This document shows positions 5,461 through 6,645 of a DNA stretch of 6,645 nt, in pieces (within the stretch, counting starts at the first letter, position 1; each line of letters opens with the position of its first letter). Position numbers and translations under genes: made by a program. The DNA is from Chloroflexota bacterium. Its GTDB lineage: Bacteria; Chloroflexota; Anaerolineae; Promineifilales; Promineifilaceae. The stretch covers positions 1,222-7,866 of the forward strand of contig DOXE01000389.1 in the NCBI GenBank assembly GCA_003519205.1. The letters are read 5' to 3'. The notes below the pieces were generated by a model. The model ran no database searches and had not been told where the DNA came from. It saw only the letters and a program-made list of their open reading frames with translations.

Positions 5461-6645
5461 TTATCTCGGTTCGGCTACGATCTCGATCGTCCCGTCGATG
5501 ATCCCTTGTTCAGCTTCCATGGCTGCAGCCACTGCTTCTTCAGGAAGCGTATCGCTGTAGATCATGGTTTGCCCGCCATTAGCCAGTGTGAGCTGCAGAA
5601 CCTTGCCGCCCATTTGGCCTGCCTGTTGTGAAGTGATCATCTCCAACAATGTCGGCTTCCAGTCATAGAGCACCGTAGCGATGACGACCTCCGGAGCCAG
5701 GGGACTCTGGTCAGCCTGGATTCCCATCCAGGGAACCCCTTCTTCTTTGGCTACGCCGATGGCGCCCGCAACCTGTTGCGATGAGCCAGTTAGCACATCA
5801 GCGCCGGCCTGGATATGGGTGTTGGCCGCCTCGGCCGCCAGGGCTGTATCGCCGAATGATCCAGTGAACGACACATTCACCTGAACATCTGGATTGGCAT
5901 CACGCACACCGGCCACAAAGCCGTCGACGTGCAGCTTGGCATCGCCAGCATCAACCGGGCCAACCAGGCCGATGATACCGGACTCGGTGAGATTGGCACC
6001 TAGGACGCCGGTGACATAGCCACCTTCTTCGGCTCGCGGTTCATAGGCGAATACATTGGTCACACCCTCCTCCTCACCTGTGTTGGTCGTCGTTCCCCAG
6101 GCGAAGCTGGTGTCTGGAAAATCCGGGGCGATCTCAAACAGGGAGGTACCGTATTGGGCACCATGAGCTATCACCAGGTTGTAACCATCGTTCGCATAAT
6201 CACGGATGGCTGCGGCGGCATCGGTCACGTTGAACATATTTTCCGTGAAGGCGATCTCGATCACGTCTTCGCCATATGCCTCTTGGAGTTCTACCAACGA
6301 GTCATATAAAGATTGGCTCCAGGCCAGGTCAGTGGTTGTGCTAGGCATAACTAGGGCGACCCGAACCGGGTCGATCTCCGGCAGTTCAGCCATCGGAGAC
6401 TCCTCTTCAGGACCAGCTTCCGCCACGACACCCTCGATGATGGCCATTACGTCAGTCGCGCCACTTTTGATCATTTCCTCGGCTTCTTGGGCGGCGGCCA
6501 CCGCATCTGGGTCCAGATCGTCGGCGAAGTCCATTACCAGACCCTCATTGGCCAGGGTGAGCTTATAGGCAGTACCGCCCAATTCGCCAGCCTGGTGTTT
6601 TTTGATTATGTCAGTTAAGACGCCATCCCAATCGTATAATTGAGA
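5461..6645 (-). CDS. Tandem-domain BMP-family substrate-binding protein, N-terminal part outside window
   Basis: This is the extracytoplasmic ligand-binding component of a BMP/PnrA-type importer (nucleosides or related small molecules). The frame is open from the right edge to the TAA at 5461-5463, giving 394 visible residues and no true start. A TTG at 6582 is internal and should not be taken as the start, because the conserved sequence continues upstream (SQLYDWDGVLTDII). Residues 1-67 are the C-terminal end of one BMP domain. After an acidic linker (about 68-93), a complete second domain runs from about 94 to 394: opening strand VRVALVMPSTTTDLAWSQ (94-111), GYNLVIAHG (154-162), the NVFAYEPRAEEGGYVTGVLG region (197-216), GLVGPVDAG (226-234), GADVLTGSSQQVAGAIGVAK (281-300) and GIQADQSP (308-315). 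The second domain has no signal peptide or lipobox, which argues against a separate gene. The ATPase gene follows 53 bases downstream. The ligand is unknown. Confidence 0.88.
   Translation of the reverse strand, partial: SQLYDWDGVLTDIIKKHQAGELGGTAYKLTLANEGLVMDFADDLDPDAVAAAQEAEEMIKSGATDVMAIIEGVVAEAGPEEESPMAELPEIDPVRVALVMPSTTTDLAWSQSLYDSLVELQEAYGEDVIEIAFTENMFNVTDAAAAIRDYANDGYNLVIAHGAQYGTSLFEIAPDFPDTSFAWGTTTNTGEEEGVTNVFAYEPRAEEGGYVTGVLGANLTESGIIGLVGPVDAGDAKLHVDGFVAGVRDANPDVQVNVSFTGSFGDTALAAEAANTHIQAGADVLTGSSQQVAGAIGVAKEEGVPWMGIQADQSPLAPEVVIATVLYDWKPTLLEMITSQQAGQMGGKVLQLTLANGGQTMIYSDTLPEEAVAAAMEAEQGIIDGTIEIVAEPR
5476..5676 (-). repeat. BMP C-terminal subdomain, second copy
   Basis: This stretch encodes residues 324-390 (from TVLYDW onward) of the binding protein. 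It aligns gaplessly with residues 1-67 at about 30 of 67 identical positions counted by eye. Shared blocks include LYDW, QAG, GG, LTLAN, AVAAA and EAE. Confidence 0.8.
6445..6645 (-). repeat. BMP C-terminal subdomain, first copy
   Basis: This stretch encodes residues 1-67 of the visible binding protein and is the mate of 5476-5676. Its presence upstream of a full BMP domain, in the same open frame, shows that the protein carries at least two BMP domains. Confidence 0.8.

Noticed and set aside
6449..6582. Start of the binding-protein gene at TTG 6582
   Set aside because: The conserved BMP sequence continues upstream in frame to the window edge, and no signal peptide or Shine-Dalgarno is found at this point.

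Overview
The window looks like chromosomal DNA of an environmental bacterium with roughly balanced base composition. The protein families (a BMP-type nucleoside/sugar ABC system, a cyclic-nucleotide-binding-fold protein fused to bacterial PH domains, and an M50 protease with a TPR tail) resemble gene content known from Chloroflexota such as Anaerolineae. That assignment comes from family resemblance only; there is no rRNA or other phylogenetic marker to confirm it. No tRNA, rRNA, CRISPR array, insertion sequence or phage gene was seen.

Layout. (1) 1-496, minus: peptide deformylase (def), cut at its C-terminus by the window edge and preceded by a plausible promoter. (2) 593-2284, minus: a 563-residue membrane protein with a cyclic-nucleotide-binding-like domain followed by two copies of a 'two-helix membrane anchor plus bacterial PH domain' unit. 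(3) 2285-2582: the only sizeable non-coding region, a divergent promoter region. (4) 2583-3815, plus: a predicted intramembrane zinc metalloprotease (M50/site-2-protease-like) with a TPR-like C-terminal half. (5) 3812-5407, minus: a two-cassette ATPase of the BMP-associated (nucleoside/simple-sugar) ABC importer type, whose stop codon overlaps that of the protease gene. (6) 5461-6645, minus: the 3' part of a substrate-binding protein gene of the BMP family, open at the right edge.

How the genes fit together. Genes 6 and 5 form one transcription unit for an importer: binding protein first, then ATPase, with a strong hairpin between them that may set their expression ratio. The permease genes usually found next to such an ATPase are not downstream of it, because the unit ends against the convergent protease gene. 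Genes 2 and 4 diverge from a shared control region and both encode membrane proteins, so a common envelope role is possible but unproven.

The most interesting points are the binding protein, which carries two BMP domains in tandem in one polypeptide (the end of the first and all of the second are visible), and the cyclic-nucleotide-fold/PH-domain protein, which has a gapless internal duplication and an apparently degraded nucleotide-binding cassette.
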